Under the pieces are notes generated by a model. The model saw only the letters and a program-made list of their open reading frames with translations. It searched no databases and was not told the DNA's origin. The translations under genes and the position numbers were made by a program. A stretch of 28,724 bases of DNA from Candidatus Fonsibacter sp. (lineage in GTDB: Bacteria > Pseudomonadota > Alphaproteobacteria > Pelagibacterales > Pelagibacteraceae). The DNA lies in contig SHWR01000007.1 of NCBI GenBank assembly GCA_009693745.1, positions 1 to 28,724 on the forward strand, in the 5' to 3' direction. How positions within the stretch are numbered: position 1 is the first letter of the stretch; each line of letters opens with the position of its first letter. Positions 8,880-17,821 of the stretch are shown here, piece by piece.

Positions 8880-9781
8880 AATTGCTTAATAAATCTAATG
8901 CTTGTTTTTATAATTTTATTATCAAGCGTATTTACTTCAATAAAATTATTCTTGAACAATCTATATTTATCATTATGCTTTCCTGCTAAATGAATAATAC
9001 CAATCTTATGATTAGGTAAATAATTTTCTACAAAAGTTTTATTGATCTGGTCATATTTTAATTTATCAAGTGCATACCAATTGCAGTAAGTAGGTAATAT
9101 TTCAACTTTCATACTATCACAGTAAACTGAGATATTCATTGCTACTTGCTCTGAACCGAAGATTCTTCCTTTTTTTAAAGCAAGCTTTAAATTTTTTTGC
9201 CAAACTAACCAATGAGGAGCGTTATTTTCTAAACAAAATACACCGATATTTAAATGTGGTTTGAGTGCAACTTCTCTTGATATTTGATTTGAAAAACCAG
9301 AATTTCTAGCATGTTTATAATTTTGTGATCTTATAAAAGCAATGTTACTAAATATCCAATCTGCTCTTAAAACTCTTCCATAAGCTCGATCTGCTGAAGT
9401 AGATATAGATAAAGCTTGATTATCACTTCCTTTAAAATAAAGTTCAACAGCAGACCAATCATTTACCCAAGCATCAGCATCGATCCAAAGATATTTTTTA
9501 AATCCAGGAAAATATTCTGGTAAAAACGCTCTAGATACTTGACTTTTAAGCCACTCTCTTCCTTTAATTTTATACTCAGGAACTTCAATATCCCATTTTG
9601 CTTTAACAATTTTATGTACTTTTTTTTCTAAAATCATAATTTGATCCGGCTGAAGTCCAGCATCTAAAATACAAATTGAAACACTTTCGTTTTCTTTAAA
9701 GCTTAATATTGAATCTATTAACTCATTTAAAAGTTCAAAATACTTTGAGTCAGCTAGAGATACTATTGCTCTATCTTTCAT
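8876..9781 (-). CDS. Glycosyltransferase-like protein, GT8-type fold
   Basis: 301 residues with a nucleotide-sugar transferase look. The N-terminus RAIVSLADSKYFELLNELID resembles the opening strand-helix of GT-A enzymes, ICILDAG follows near residue 40, and a metal-binding DxD motif occurs in LWIDADAWV at about residue 105. There is no signal peptide or membrane segment. The donor and acceptor cannot be told. It is wedged by four-base overlaps between pssA and rlmE, so it is certainly co-transcribed with phospholipid genes, but that may be accidental. Family-level confidence is moderate; a specific function is not assigned. Confidence 0.7.
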   Translation of the reverse strand: MKDRAIVSLADSKYFELLNELIDSILSFKENESVSICILDAGLQPDQIMILEKKVHKIVKAKWDIEVPEYKIKGREWLKSQVSRAFLPEYFPGFKKYLWIDADAWVNDWSAVELYFKGSDNQALSISTSADRAYGRVLRADWIFSNIAFIRSQNYKHARNSGFSNQISREVALKPHLNIGVFCLENNAPHWLVWQKNLKLALKKGRIFGSEQVAMNISVYCDSMKVEILPTYCNWYALDKLKYDQINKTFVENYLPNHKIGIIHLAGKHNDKYRLFKNNFIEVNTLDNKIIKTSIRFIKQF

Positions 9782-10536
9782 ATAAAATCTTCAGATATTA
9801 AGCTATCGTTAGCTTTTGAAGATCGTTTTTTAATGATTTTAAAATGAATAAAGCTAATTGGTATTAAAAATAAATAAAGGAACCCTGTAACTAAAAGAGT
9901 GTTAAATGGATAATTAATTAAAAAACCAAAATAAGTGGCAATTAATAACAATAAGAATATCAAGGAAGCTCTGCTTATTTTAATGCCTTTGAATGAATAA
10001 GTTGGAATTTTGCTAATCATTAAAAATGTTGAGGCTATTATAAAAATTATAGATAATTTTTTATAATCATAATTAGACGCAAAATCACTTAAAAATAAAA
10101 TTAATGGCAAAAGCAATATTCCTGCTCCTGATGGTGACGGGACGCCAATAAAAAAATTTTCTCTCCACTTCTCATTAATTATTTTTGCTCCTAAATTAAA
10201 TCTTGCCAATCTTAAACAACATGCCACACAATGAGATAAAACTAATAACCAACCAACATTTCCTAAATCTTTTAAAATCCATATATAAACTGTAATTGCT
10301 GGTGCTACCCCAAAATTAATAAAATCAATTAAAGAATCTAATTCGGCTCCAAATTTTGAGGTTCCTTTTATTAATCTTGCAATTCTTCCATCCATTATAT
10401 CAATAATTGAAGCAATGGTAATTGCTATGACTGCATAATCAAACTGAGAATTAAGAGCAAACTTAATGGAACTAATTCCGACGCATAAGCCTAAAATACT
10501 TATAATACTTGGAATTATATATCTCGGATGGATCAT
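9778..10536 (-). CDS. pssA: CDP-diacylglycerol-serine O-phosphatidyltransferase
   Basis: Membrane enzyme making phosphatidylserine from CDP-diacylglycerol and serine, followed by decarboxylation by Psd, encoded just upstream. The CDP-alcohol phosphatidyltransferase signature D-G-x2-A-R-x8-G-x3-D-x3-D is complete within DGRIARLIKGTSKFGAELDS and the following LID. Several hydrophobic helices follow (about seven or eight membrane segments over 252 residues), as in the small Gram-positive/alphaproteobacterial-type PssA. It starts 17 bases after psd and overlaps the next gene by four bases (ATGA). The psd-pssA pairing gives phosphatidylethanolamine in two steps. Confidence 0.95.
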   Translation of the reverse strand: MIHPRYIIPSIISILGLCVGISSIKFALNSQFDYAVIAITIASIIDIMDGRIARLIKGTSKFGAELDSLIDFINFGVAPAITVYIWILKDLGNVGWLLVLSHCVACCLRLARFNLGAKIINEKWRENFFIGVPSPSGAGILLLPLILFLSDFASNYDYKKLSIIFIIASTFLMISKIPTYSFKGIKISRASLIFLLLLIATYFGFLINYPFNTLLVTGFLYLFLIPISFIHFKIIKKRSSKANDSLISEDFI

Positions 10537-10553
10537 TTTAAAAAATATATTAT

Positions 10554-11204
10554 CTAAATTTTTGCTAGTAAACTTTCTCCAGCAACTACTGTTTGACCTT
10601 GTTTTGCTAAAAGTTTGTAATCATTTTCAAAATAAAGATCAACTCTGCTTCCAAATCTTATAATTCCAATACGGTCACCTTGATTTAAATTCTGACCTTC
10701 TTTAACTTCACAGACAATTCTACGCGCAATTAAACCAGCGATCTGAACAATCGCAAAAGTTTTTCCTGAGTTATTAGAATATTTTATTAAATTTCGTTCG
10801 TTATCTTCGCTGGCTTTATCCAATGATGCATCAATAAATTTTCCGGGTTTGTAAAATATTTCATCTATTTTTCCAGTAATTGGAACTCTGTTAACATGGC
10901 AATTAAATACATTCAAAAACACACTGACTCTTTGGTATTCTTTATTTTCCATATTGAGTTCCTTTGGACCTCTAACATTTGCTATTAAACTTATGACTCC
11001 GTCAGCTGGACTAACTAAAAAACTATCATCATTAATTGGGTATCTTTCTGGATCTCTAAAAAAATAATAAACCCAGATTGTTAAAATAAAACCAATAGCA
11101 CCTAAAATTTTATTAATTAAAATTAATAACATAGTAATTATTACTGCTATTGCTAGCATTCTATACCCTTCTCTGTGCAATGGCGGAAAAATAATATCAA
11201 ACAT
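10554..11204 (-). CDS. psd: Phosphatidylserine decarboxylase proenzyme (short form)
   Basis: Decarboxylates phosphatidylserine to phosphatidylethanolamine. This is the short (216-residue) family seen in alphaproteobacteria and archaea rather than the longer E. coli type. Two N-terminal hydrophobic segments (about residues 15-50) anchor it to the inner membrane. SPADGVI and FLNVFNCHVNRVPITG are conserved active-site elements. The self-cleavage site that yields the pyruvoyl group is the Gly-Ser in RFGSRVDLYF, about 30 residues from the C-terminus. It is the first gene of the long minus-strand run and is divergent from icd across 70 bases. Confidence 0.95.
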   Translation of the reverse strand: MFDIIFPPLHREGYRMLAIAVIITMLLILINKILGAIGFILTIWVYYFFRDPERYPINDDSFLVSPADGVISLIANVRGPKELNMENKEYQRVSVFLNVFNCHVNRVPITGKIDEIFYKPGKFIDASLDKASEDNERNLIKYSNNSGKTFAIVQIAGLIARRIVCEVKEGQNLNQGDRIGIIRFGSRVDLYFENDYKLLAKQGQTVVAGESLLAKI

Positions 11205-11238
11205 AATTATTTAATTATTTAATAAATGAAAAACATAC

Positions 11239-11267
11239 TATATAAAATTATTTTTTACTAATATCAA
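11239..11267 (-). promoter_or_regulatory. Putative sigma70-type promoter for the psd-to-der gene run
   Basis: On the minus strand TTGATA (11262-11267) is followed after 17 bases by TATATA (11239-11244), about 35 bases before the psd ATG. The region between psd and icd is almost pure A/T, so chance matches are easy; the 17-base spacing and the position at the head of eleven co-directional genes are the support. An icd promoter on the other strand must lie in the same 70 bases, but no clear one can be picked out. Confidence 0.4.
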
Positions 11268-11274
11268 AAAATAT

Positions 11275-12489
11275 ATGTCAAAAATTAAAGTAAAAAATCC
11301 TGTTGTTGAACTTGATGGTGATGAAATGACAAGGATTATTTGGGATTTTATTAAGCAAAAACTAATACTTCCTTATCTTGATATAGATCTTAAATATTTT
11401 GATCTAGGTATGGAAAGCAGAGATAAAACTGATGATCAGATTACAATTGATTCTGCTAATGCAATTAAAAAATATGGCGTTGGAGTTAAATGTGCAACAA
11501 TTACCCCCGATGAAGAAAGAGTAAAAGAATTTAGACTTAAAAAAATGTGGAAGTCTCCAAATGGAACCATCAGAAATATATTAGGTGGAACTATTTTTAG
11601 AGAACCTATTATTTGTAAAAATATTCCAAAATTAGTTCCCTCTTGGACAGATCCCATAGTAATTGGCAGACATTCTTTTGGAGATCAATACAAAGCAACA
11701 GATTTTAAAGTTCCAGGAAAAGGTAAGCTTAAGATTCAATGGGTATCAGAGAACAACCAACAAATAATTGAGCACGAAGTTTTCAATTTTACAAGCCCAG
11801 GTGTTGCACTTGCGATGTATAATTTGGACGATTCAATAAAAGATTTTGCAAGAGCATGTATGAATTATGGAATTTTAAGAAAATGGCCAGTTTATTTATC
11901 TACAAAAAATACAATCCTAAAAGCTTATGATGGGAGATTTAAAGATCTATTTCAAGAAATTTTTGAAAAAGAATTTAAATCAAAATTTGATGAAATCGGC
12001 ATTACCTATGAACATAGATTAATAGATGACATGGTTGCCTGTGCTATGAAATGGAGTGGAAAATATGTTTGGGCTTGTAAAAATTATGATGGTGACGTTC
12101 AGTCAGATACCGTTGCTCAAGGCTTTGGTTCTTTGGGCTTAATGACCAGCGTATTAATGACTCCCGATGGAAAAACTGTTGAGGCTGAAGCTGCTCATGG
12201 AACTGTAACTAGGCATTACAGAGAATATCAAAAAGGCAAACAAACATCTACTAATCCTATAGCTTCTATTTTTGCATGGACAAGGGGGCTAGCACATAGA
12301 GGAAAGTTAGATGGTAATAATGAATTAATAAAATTTTCTAATACTTTAGAAAAAGTTTGTGTTGCGAGCGTAGAAAAAGGATATATGACAAAAGATCTTG
12401 CTATTTTAATTAATAAGGATGCAAAATATCAAACTACGACTGAATTTTTAGAAACTATAAATTCTAATCTTAAAAAAGAATTAAATTAA
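11275..12489 (+). CDS. icd: NADP-dependent isocitrate dehydrogenase (eukaryote-like type)
   Basis: Oxidative decarboxylation of isocitrate to 2-oxoglutarate in the TCA cycle, giving NADPH. The 404-residue sequence is of the dimeric type shared by alphaproteobacteria and eukaryotic cytosolic/mitochondrial IDH, not the E. coli type: it opens VKNPVVELDGDEMTRIIW, then KCATITPDEERV, the substrate-binding SPNGTIRNILGGTIFREPI, the Mg/catalytic DDMVACAMK, DVQSDTVAQGFGSLGLM, and the NADP-site AAHGTVTRHYREYQKG. The stop codon overlaps that of convergent alaS: the tetranucleotide TTAA at 12486-12489 supplies both stops. Confidence 0.97.
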   Translation: MSKIKVKNPVVELDGDEMTRIIWDFIKQKLILPYLDIDLKYFDLGMESRDKTDDQITIDSANAIKKYGVGVKCATITPDEERVKEFRLKKMWKSPNGTIRNILGGTIFREPIICKNIPKLVPSWTDPIVIGRHSFGDQYKATDFKVPGKGKLKIQWVSENNQQIIEHEVFNFTSPGVALAMYNLDDSIKDFARACMNYGILRKWPVYLSTKNTILKAYDGRFKDLFQEIFEKEFKSKFDEIGITYEHRLIDDMVACAMKWSGKYVWACKNYDGDVQSDTVAQGFGSLGLMTSVLMTPDGKTVEAEAAHGTVTRHYREYQKGKQTSTNPIASIFAWTRGLAHRGKLDGNNELIKFSNTLEKVCVASVEKGYMTKDLAILINKDAKYQTTTEFLETINSNLKKELN

Positions 12490-15164
12490 TTAATTTTTTT
12501 TAAAATTTCTTCAAAAGAATTCTCAATTTTGGAACTATCGAATCCTCCACTAGCTTGGGCAAAGTCATTTCTTCCACCTCCACCTTTTCCGCCTAGAATT
12601 ATTCCTATTTCTTTAGCTAATTTTGAAGCATCATATTCTTTGATCAAATCACTCGTTATTCCAACAGCTATCGTAACTTTTCCGTCATTTACAGAATATA
12701 AAATAATAATTTTTTTGTTTAATTGTTTTTTTTGTTCTTCAATAAAATTTTGAATTCTTTTTACTGGGTAATCTAATAATTTTTGAAATCTGATGCTAAT
12801 TTTATTATGATTAATATCTTTAATTATATTTTTGCTCTTATCTAATAATATATTTTTAACTTGCAAATCTTCTAAAATTTTTTTTAAAACAGCAATTCTT
12901 GCTGAAAAATCTTCTTCTTTTATTTCCTTAATATCACCTCCTAAATCTTTTATCTTTTTTTCTAATTCATTGATTTGCGCTATTTTGTTTTGAATAATTT
13001 CATCTTGTTCATTTGCTTTATTTCTTAAGTATTCTGCTAACTGAACATCTCTTAAAGCCTCAACTCTTCTTACTCCCGCTGCAATAGATGACTGACTTAC
13101 AATAGAAAATTTTCCAATTTCATATGTATTTTTAACATGCGTTCCTCCGCACAATTCTATGGAAAAAGCTTTATTACCATCTGTGCCCATTGTTAAAACT
13201 CTTACTTCTTCTCCATATTTTTCACCAAACAATACTAAGGCTCCTTCTGCTACTGCAGCTTTTGGGGTCATAAGCCTAGTTTGAACGTATGATTTTTGTT
13301 CAACGATTTTATTAACACCATCGTTAATCTTGATCATTTCTTCACCAGTTATTGGTTTGTTGTGGCTAAAATCAAATCTTAATCTATCTAGACCGACGTA
13401 CGACCCTTTTTGAGCAACATGTTTTCCAAGAGTTCTTCTTAATGATTCATGAAGCAAATGTGTTGCGGAATGATAGGCTTTAATATTCTGTCTTTTAATT
13501 GAATCAATCTTAAGATCTGCCTGGTCACCTTTTTTAATTTCCCCTGAAATAAGTTTTCCATAATGAATATAAAGATCGCCAAACATTTTTTTTGTATCTG
13601 TTACTTCAAATTTAAAATTATTATTAAAAATATAACCTTTATCTCCTACCTGTCCTCCAGATTCTCCATAAAATGTAGTTTGATTTAAAATAAGAGCTAA
13701 TTCTAAATTTTTATTTGAACTTTCAATTTCTTTATCAAGATTAACTATTGATAAAATAACTCCTTGTGAAGATTCTAAATTATAACCTAAAAATTCTGTG
13801 GGACCGTACTTTTCTTTAAGTTCAAACCATATTTTTGAAGTCTGATCAGAACCAGTGCCTTTCCATGAGGCTCTTGCTATTTTTTTACTTTCTAACATCA
13901 AAACATTAAACTGATCTTCATCTACAGATATTTTTTTATCTTTTAAAAAATCCTGAGTAAGATCCAAAGGAAATCCATATGTGTCATATAATTTAAAAGC
14001 TAATTCTCCTGAAAGTTTATTATTTTTTGCATTATTAATTTCTGTATTTAATATTTTCATTCCATTTTTAAGCATTAAAGAAAATCTTTCTTCTTCCAAT
14101 CTTAAATTCTCAGAAATTAAAGAATCTGCTCTTTTAAGTTCTGGATATTCAGAACTCATTTCCGAGATAAGAGTTGGAAGAACTTTATATAAAACTGGTA
14201 AATCCGAACCTAAAGTAAATGCATGACGCATAGCTCTTCGCATTATTCTTCTTAAAACATATCCTCTTCCTTCATTAGAAGGCAAAACTCCATCTGCTAT
14301 TAAAAATGCTGTTGCTCTTAAGTGGTCAGCTATAACTCTGTAACTGGGTATATTTTTTTCTGAAATTTTTATATTAATAAAATTTTCTGCTGACTTAATT
14401 ATGTTTTTAAATAAATCTATTTGATAATTGTCATGTGTGCCTTGCATTACTGCAGCTATTCTCTCTAGTCCCATTCCCGTATCGACAGATGGTTTTGGTA
14501 AATTAATTCTTTTGTCTTTTGAAATCTGCTCAAATTGCATAAATACAAGATTCCAAATTTCTACAAATCTGTTTCCATCTTGATCTACAGAACCAGGTAG
14601 GCCTCCTTTAAGATGATCTCCGTGATCATAAAAAATTTCAGAGCAAGGACCGCAAGGACCTATGTCTCCCATAGACCAAAAATTATCGTTAGTTTTAATT
14701 CTTATAATTCGACTATCATGCAAGTCTGAGATTTTTTTCCAAAAATTAAATGCCACATCATCATCGTGAAAAACTGTTACAGTTAGCTTTTCTTTTGAAA
14801 TTCCGAAGTCTTTAGTGATTAATTCCCAAGCAAATTTAATTGCTGATTCTTTAAAATAATCTCCAAATGAAAAGTTTCCAAGCATCTCAAAAAAAGTATG
14901 GTGTCGCGGTGTGTAGCCTACATTTTCTAAATCGTTATGTTTTCCTCCAGCTCTGACACATTTTTGAGAAGTTGTTGCTCTTTTAAAAGGAAGTTTTTCT
15001 AAGCCTGTAAAAACATTTTTAAATTGAACCATTCCTGAGTTGGTAAACATTAATGTTGGATCGTTTTGAGGAACTAAAGGACTAGAATCTAAGACTTGAT
15101 GAGAATTTTTTGAAAAAAAATTCTTAAAAGTGCTTCTGCATTCAGTAAGTGTTTTTGTAGCCAT
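12486..15164 (-). CDS. alaS: Alanyl-tRNA synthetase
   Basis: Charges tRNA-Ala in the cytosol. Full length (892 residues). The class II catalytic core is N-terminal (SSPLVPQNDPTLMFTNSGM, then RHHTFFEMLGNFSFGDYFK). The editing domain in the middle has zinc-ligand motifs HSATHLLHE and CGGTHV. The C-Ala domain ends with the glycine-rich GGKGGGGRNDFAQASGG. Coiled-coil-like sequence precedes C-Ala (about 715-760). It lies downstream of recA in the same direction, an arrangement common in alphaproteobacteria, separated from it by a hairpin at 15207-15232. No frameshift or missing motif is visible. Confidence 0.98.
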   Translation of the reverse strand: MATKTLTECRSTFKNFFSKNSHQVLDSSPLVPQNDPTLMFTNSGMVQFKNVFTGLEKLPFKRATTSQKCVRAGGKHNDLENVGYTPRHHTFFEMLGNFSFGDYFKESAIKFAWELITKDFGISKEKLTVTVFHDDDVAFNFWKKISDLHDSRIIRIKTNDNFWSMGDIGPCGPCSEIFYDHGDHLKGGLPGSVDQDGNRFVEIWNLVFMQFEQISKDKRINLPKPSVDTGMGLERIAAVMQGTHDNYQIDLFKNIIKSAENFINIKISEKNIPSYRVIADHLRATAFLIADGVLPSNEGRGYVLRRIMRRAMRHAFTLGSDLPVLYKVLPTLISEMSSEYPELKRADSLISENLRLEEERFSLMLKNGMKILNTEINNAKNNKLSGELAFKLYDTYGFPLDLTQDFLKDKKISVDEDQFNVLMLESKKIARASWKGTGSDQTSKIWFELKEKYGPTEFLGYNLESSQGVILSIVNLDKEIESSNKNLELALILNQTTFYGESGGQVGDKGYIFNNNFKFEVTDTKKMFGDLYIHYGKLISGEIKKGDQADLKIDSIKRQNIKAYHSATHLLHESLRRTLGKHVAQKGSYVGLDRLRFDFSHNKPITGEEMIKINDGVNKIVEQKSYVQTRLMTPKAAVAEGALVLFGEKYGEEVRVLTMGTDGNKAFSIELCGGTHVKNTYEIGKFSIVSQSSIAAGVRRVEALRDVQLAEYLRNKANEQDEIIQNKIAQINELEKKIKDLGGDIKEIKEEDFSARIAVLKKILEDLQVKNILLDKSKNIIKDINHNKISIRFQKLLDYPVKRIQNFIEEQKKQLNKKIIILYSVNDGKVTIAVGITSDLIKEYDASKLAKEIGIILGGKGGGGRNDFAQASGGFDSSKIENSFEEILKKIN

Positions 15165-15206
15165 TTACTTATAGATACAACTTTTTATATATATGTCTAG
15201 AATGCT

Positions 15207-15232
15207 AAAGGCGCCTTTTTAAAAGCGCCTTT
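15207..15232 (-). terminator. GC-rich hairpin between recA and alaS (likely recA terminator or attenuator)
   Basis: AAAGGCGC (15207-15214) and GCGCCTTT (15225-15232) form a perfect 8-base-pair stem around a 10-base A/T loop, strikingly GC-rich for this sequence. It lies about 42 bases after the recA stop and 43 bases before the alaS start, with only a short T run after the stem, so termination may be partial. It is best read as a recA terminator; a leader element for alaS is the alternative. Confidence 0.65.
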
Positions 15233-15273
15233 GATTAACGTATTAGGAATATTTAAGTTAAGATTTACTAAGT

Positions 15274-16362
15274 TTAATTATCTTCTTTTTCTTCAGGAAT
15301 ATTCTCTGAATGATTACTTAGTTTTTCTAAAATTAGTTTAGCATTCGTTCTAACTGCCATCTCAATCTCAGCTGCAATTTTTGGGTTTAGCTTAAGATAT
15401 TGTTTAACATTATCTCTACCTTGTCCTATTTTTTCGCCTTTATAGGAATACCATGCTCCAGCTTTTTCTATAATATTTGCTTTTGCTGCTAAATCAACAA
15501 CTTCTCCCAGTTTACTAATACCTTCTCCGTACATAATATCAAACTCTACTACTTTGAATGGAGGAGCGACTTTATTTTTTACAACCTTAACTCGTGTTTG
15601 GTTGCCAACTATCTCTTCTTTATCTTTGATTGCTCCTATCCTTCTAATATCTAGTCTTACGGATGAATAAAATTTAAGAGCGTTTCCTCCAGCAGTTGTT
15701 TCAGGACTACCAAACATAACTCCTATTTTCATTCTTATTTGATTTATAAAAATAATCATAGTGTTTGTCTTAGAAACTGATCCGGTTAATTTTCTTAAGG
15801 CCTGACTCATTAATCGAGCTTGCAAGCCTATATGATGATCACCCATCTCTCCTTCTAACTCTGCTCTTGGTGTTAAAGCGGCTACAGAATCTACGACTAG
15901 AACAGAAATAGATCCTGATCTAACTAAAGTATCTGCAATCTCAAGCGCTTGTTCGCCTGTGTCCGGTTGAGAAATTAATAATTCAGTTGTATTAACGCCT
16001 AATTTTTTTGCATAAACAGGATCAAGAGCATGCTCTGCATCAATGAACGCACAAATACCACCTTTTTTTTGTGCTTCAGCAATAACTTGTAATGCCAAAG
16101 TAGTTTTTCCAGATGACTCAGGTCCATAAATTTCTACAATTCTACTTTTTGGAAGGCCTCCAATTCCAAGAGCAAGATCTAATCCTAATGATCCGGTTGA
16201 TATAGATTCTATATCAAGAACTCTAGACTGACCTAATCTCATTACAGAACCTTTTCCGTAATTCTGATCTATTTGACTTATCGCGGCGTCTAATGCTTTT
16301 TCTTTTTCTTTTTTATCTTCTGTCTTCTCAGTATTTACTACTTTAAGTGTGTTTTTAGTCAT
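15274..16362 (-). CDS. recA: Recombinase A
   Basis: ATP-dependent strand exchange in homologous recombination, and in organisms with LexA the co-protease of the SOS response. 362 residues. Walker A GPESSGKT (80-87), ISVLVVDSVAALTPRAELEG (Walker B and L1 region), GLQARLMSQALRKLTG and the L2-region INQIRMKIGVMFGSPETTAGGNALKF are all intact. The N-terminus has a lysine/glutamate-rich lead of about 20 residues. The ATG has a good Shine-Dalgarno (AAGGA, 5 bases upstream), a candidate promoter and an SOS-box-like site upstream, and a hairpin behind it, so it is probably a stand-alone unit. Confidence 0.98.
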   Translation of the reverse strand: MTKNTLKVVNTEKTEDKKEKEKALDAAISQIDQNYGKGSVMRLGQSRVLDIESISTGSLGLDLALGIGGLPKSRIVEIYGPESSGKTTLALQVIAEAQKKGGICAFIDAEHALDPVYAKKLGVNTTELLISQPDTGEQALEIADTLVRSGSISVLVVDSVAALTPRAELEGEMGDHHIGLQARLMSQALRKLTGSVSKTNTMIIFINQIRMKIGVMFGSPETTAGGNALKFYSSVRLDIRRIGAIKDKEEIVGNQTRVKVVKNKVAPPFKVVEFDIMYGEGISKLGEVVDLAAKANIIEKAGAWYSYKGEKIGQGRDNVKQYLKLNPKIAAEIEMAVRTNAKLILEKLSNHSENIPEEKEDN

Positions 16363-16380
16363 TTTATTCCTTTTTAATTT

Positions 16381-16410
16381 ATTTTATTGTCTAACGACTC
16401 AATAAAACAA
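16381..16410 (-). promoter_or_regulatory. Putative recA promoter
   Basis: On the minus strand TTGTTT (16405-16410) and TAAAAT (16381-16386) sit 18 bases apart, about 20 bases before the recA ATG, leaving a short leader that still includes the AAGGA ribosome-binding site at 16368-16372. The -10 matches 5 of 6 consensus bases. An SOS-box-like element lies just upstream of the -35. Confidence 0.5.
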
Positions 16411-16412
16411 AT

Positions 16413-16427
16413 GTACACATTTTGTTC
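16413..16427 (-). promoter_or_regulatory. Candidate alphaproteobacterial LexA (SOS) box upstream of recA
   Basis: Plus strand reads GTAC-N7-GTTC (minus: GAAC-N7-GTAC), one mismatch from the alphaproteobacterial LexA consensus GTTC-N7-GTTC. It lies about 51 bases before the recA ATG, immediately upstream of the putative -35. Position and spacing fit SOS control, but the imperfect half-site and an unknown lexA status keep this tentative. Confidence 0.45.
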
Positions 16428-16474
16428 TTTTATTCAATTATATTAATAAGATATTGAAATATATGTATTTTTTA

Positions 16475-17821
16475 CTAAAAAATATGTCTTATCCAGCTCT
16501 TATTTGGATAATTGTCGGGATCATAAAGTTTTGTCTCTAATGATAAATATTTTGCTGTGAGACTACCTACTGAAGACAAAAGTTTAAATTGAGAAACAAT
16601 TCTGTCCTTATCAGAAATTGCATTATTCACTCTTGATTCAAGCAATGTAGATCTTGAGGTGATAACATCCAATGTTAATCTTGATCCAGCTTCATACTCT
16701 TGAATAATACCTTCATAAGCAATTTCTGATGCTTTTACTCTTAACTTTGTTAATTCAAAATTACTTATAGCAAGTTTATAATTCGACCATGCCGAATAAG
16801 AATCTCTATCTACAATATTTTTAGAAGTTTGCAGATCTAATTCAGCGCTATCTAATAAAGATTTCTTTTGTATAATTAATGAAGTCTGCTTTCCTCCTTG
16901 ATAAATAGGAATTGAGGCTTGGGCTTTTGCAACTGATTGTTTTGTTTTATCTACGCTTGAACTATAACCATCATAATCAGTTATTCCTAATGACAAGCTA
17001 AACGTTGGAGAAAGTTCTGCTATAGCTATTCTATGTTCATCTTCAGCTTTTTTAAGAGAAAACTCAGAAATTTTTAAAATAGGATTTTCTTTTTGTGAGG
17101 ATATTGAAGTTTCTTCTAAAGATTTAGGTAGGATTAAATTTAAATTATTTATTTCTTCTAAATCTACAGGATCATACCCTATAACATTTTTAAAATTTTT
17201 TTTTATAATCAATAACTCGTTTTCAGCATTTAATAAATTAGATTGTGCTGCAGCCAATGAACTTTCTGATTGTGCTAAGTCAGAAATTGTAATTATCCCT
17301 CGCTCCAATCTATTTTTGTCTAATTCAACTTGTTTTTCAGATAAGTCTAAATTTTCTTTACTAAAAAACATTTTCTTCTGGGCAAGAAGTGTTCCTACAT
17401 AAGATTCTACTGCTTCTAGAAGAACATCTTGTTCTACTTTTTTTAAAGTATATCTGGCTATTTCTACAGAACTTTTTTCTTTTTGATAATTATACATATC
17501 ATCAAAATTAAATATTTTTTGTTCAATGGTAACTGATTTGGCAGTAGTTTGAACGTTAGTAGAAGGAGAAGAAGATCCTGTTGAAGTTGTTATTTTAGAA
17601 CTGTCTGTATCACTTTTATAAGCAGAGATCGTAACAGTTGGTTTAAATGCGCTTAAAGCTTGGACTAAATTTTCGTCAACAGCTTTAGTTCTTTCTCTTT
17701 CAGCATTAAGTTTTGGATTGCTTAAGTAAGCTGCTATTAAAGATTTATTAATATTTTCAACGGCAAATGCGCTTGTGCTTATAAAAAAAATCAAAAAATA
17801 AAATTTTTTAAAAAAACTCAT
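16475..17821 (-). CDS. TolC-like outer-membrane efflux channel protein
   Basis: 448 residues with a Sec signal peptide (hydrophobic core then STSAFA, cleavage after residue 20). The mature protein has the TolC family pattern of two long amphipathic coiled-coil repeats: one with AVESYVGTLLAQKKMFFSKE and DKNRLERGIITISDLAQSES, the second with YSAWSNYKLAISNFELTK and YEAGSRLTLDVITSRSTLLE. These correspond to the periplasmic alpha-barrel helices of outer-membrane factors used by type I secretion and RND/ABC exporters. No membrane-fusion protein or pump is encoded nearby, so the partner is unknown. It directly follows the kinase gene, with no gap. Confidence 0.9.
   Translation of the reverse strand: MSFFKKFYFLIFFISTSAFAVENINKSLIAAYLSNPKLNAERERTKAVDENLVQALSAFKPTVTISAYKSDTDSSKITTSTGSSSPSTNVQTTAKSVTIEQKIFNFDDMYNYQKEKSSVEIARYTLKKVEQDVLLEAVESYVGTLLAQKKMFFSKENLDLSEKQVELDKNRLERGIITISDLAQSESSLAAAQSNLLNAENELLIIKKNFKNVIGYDPVDLEEINNLNLILPKSLEETSISSQKENPILKISEFSLKKAEDEHRIAIAELSPTFSLSLGITDYDGYSSSVDKTKQSVAKAQASIPIYQGGKQTSLIIQKKSLLDSAELDLQTSKNIVDRDSYSAWSNYKLAISNFELTKLRVKASEIAYEGIIQEYEAGSRLTLDVITSRSTLLESRVNNAISDKDRIVSQFKLLSSVGSLTAKYLSLETKLYDPDNYPNKSWIRHIF

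Noticed and set aside
16470..16495. A/T-only hairpin around the tolC stop codon as a terminator
   Set aside because: The stem (TATTTTTT and AAAAAATA) has no G-C pairs and such palindromes are common in this base composition; too weak to call.
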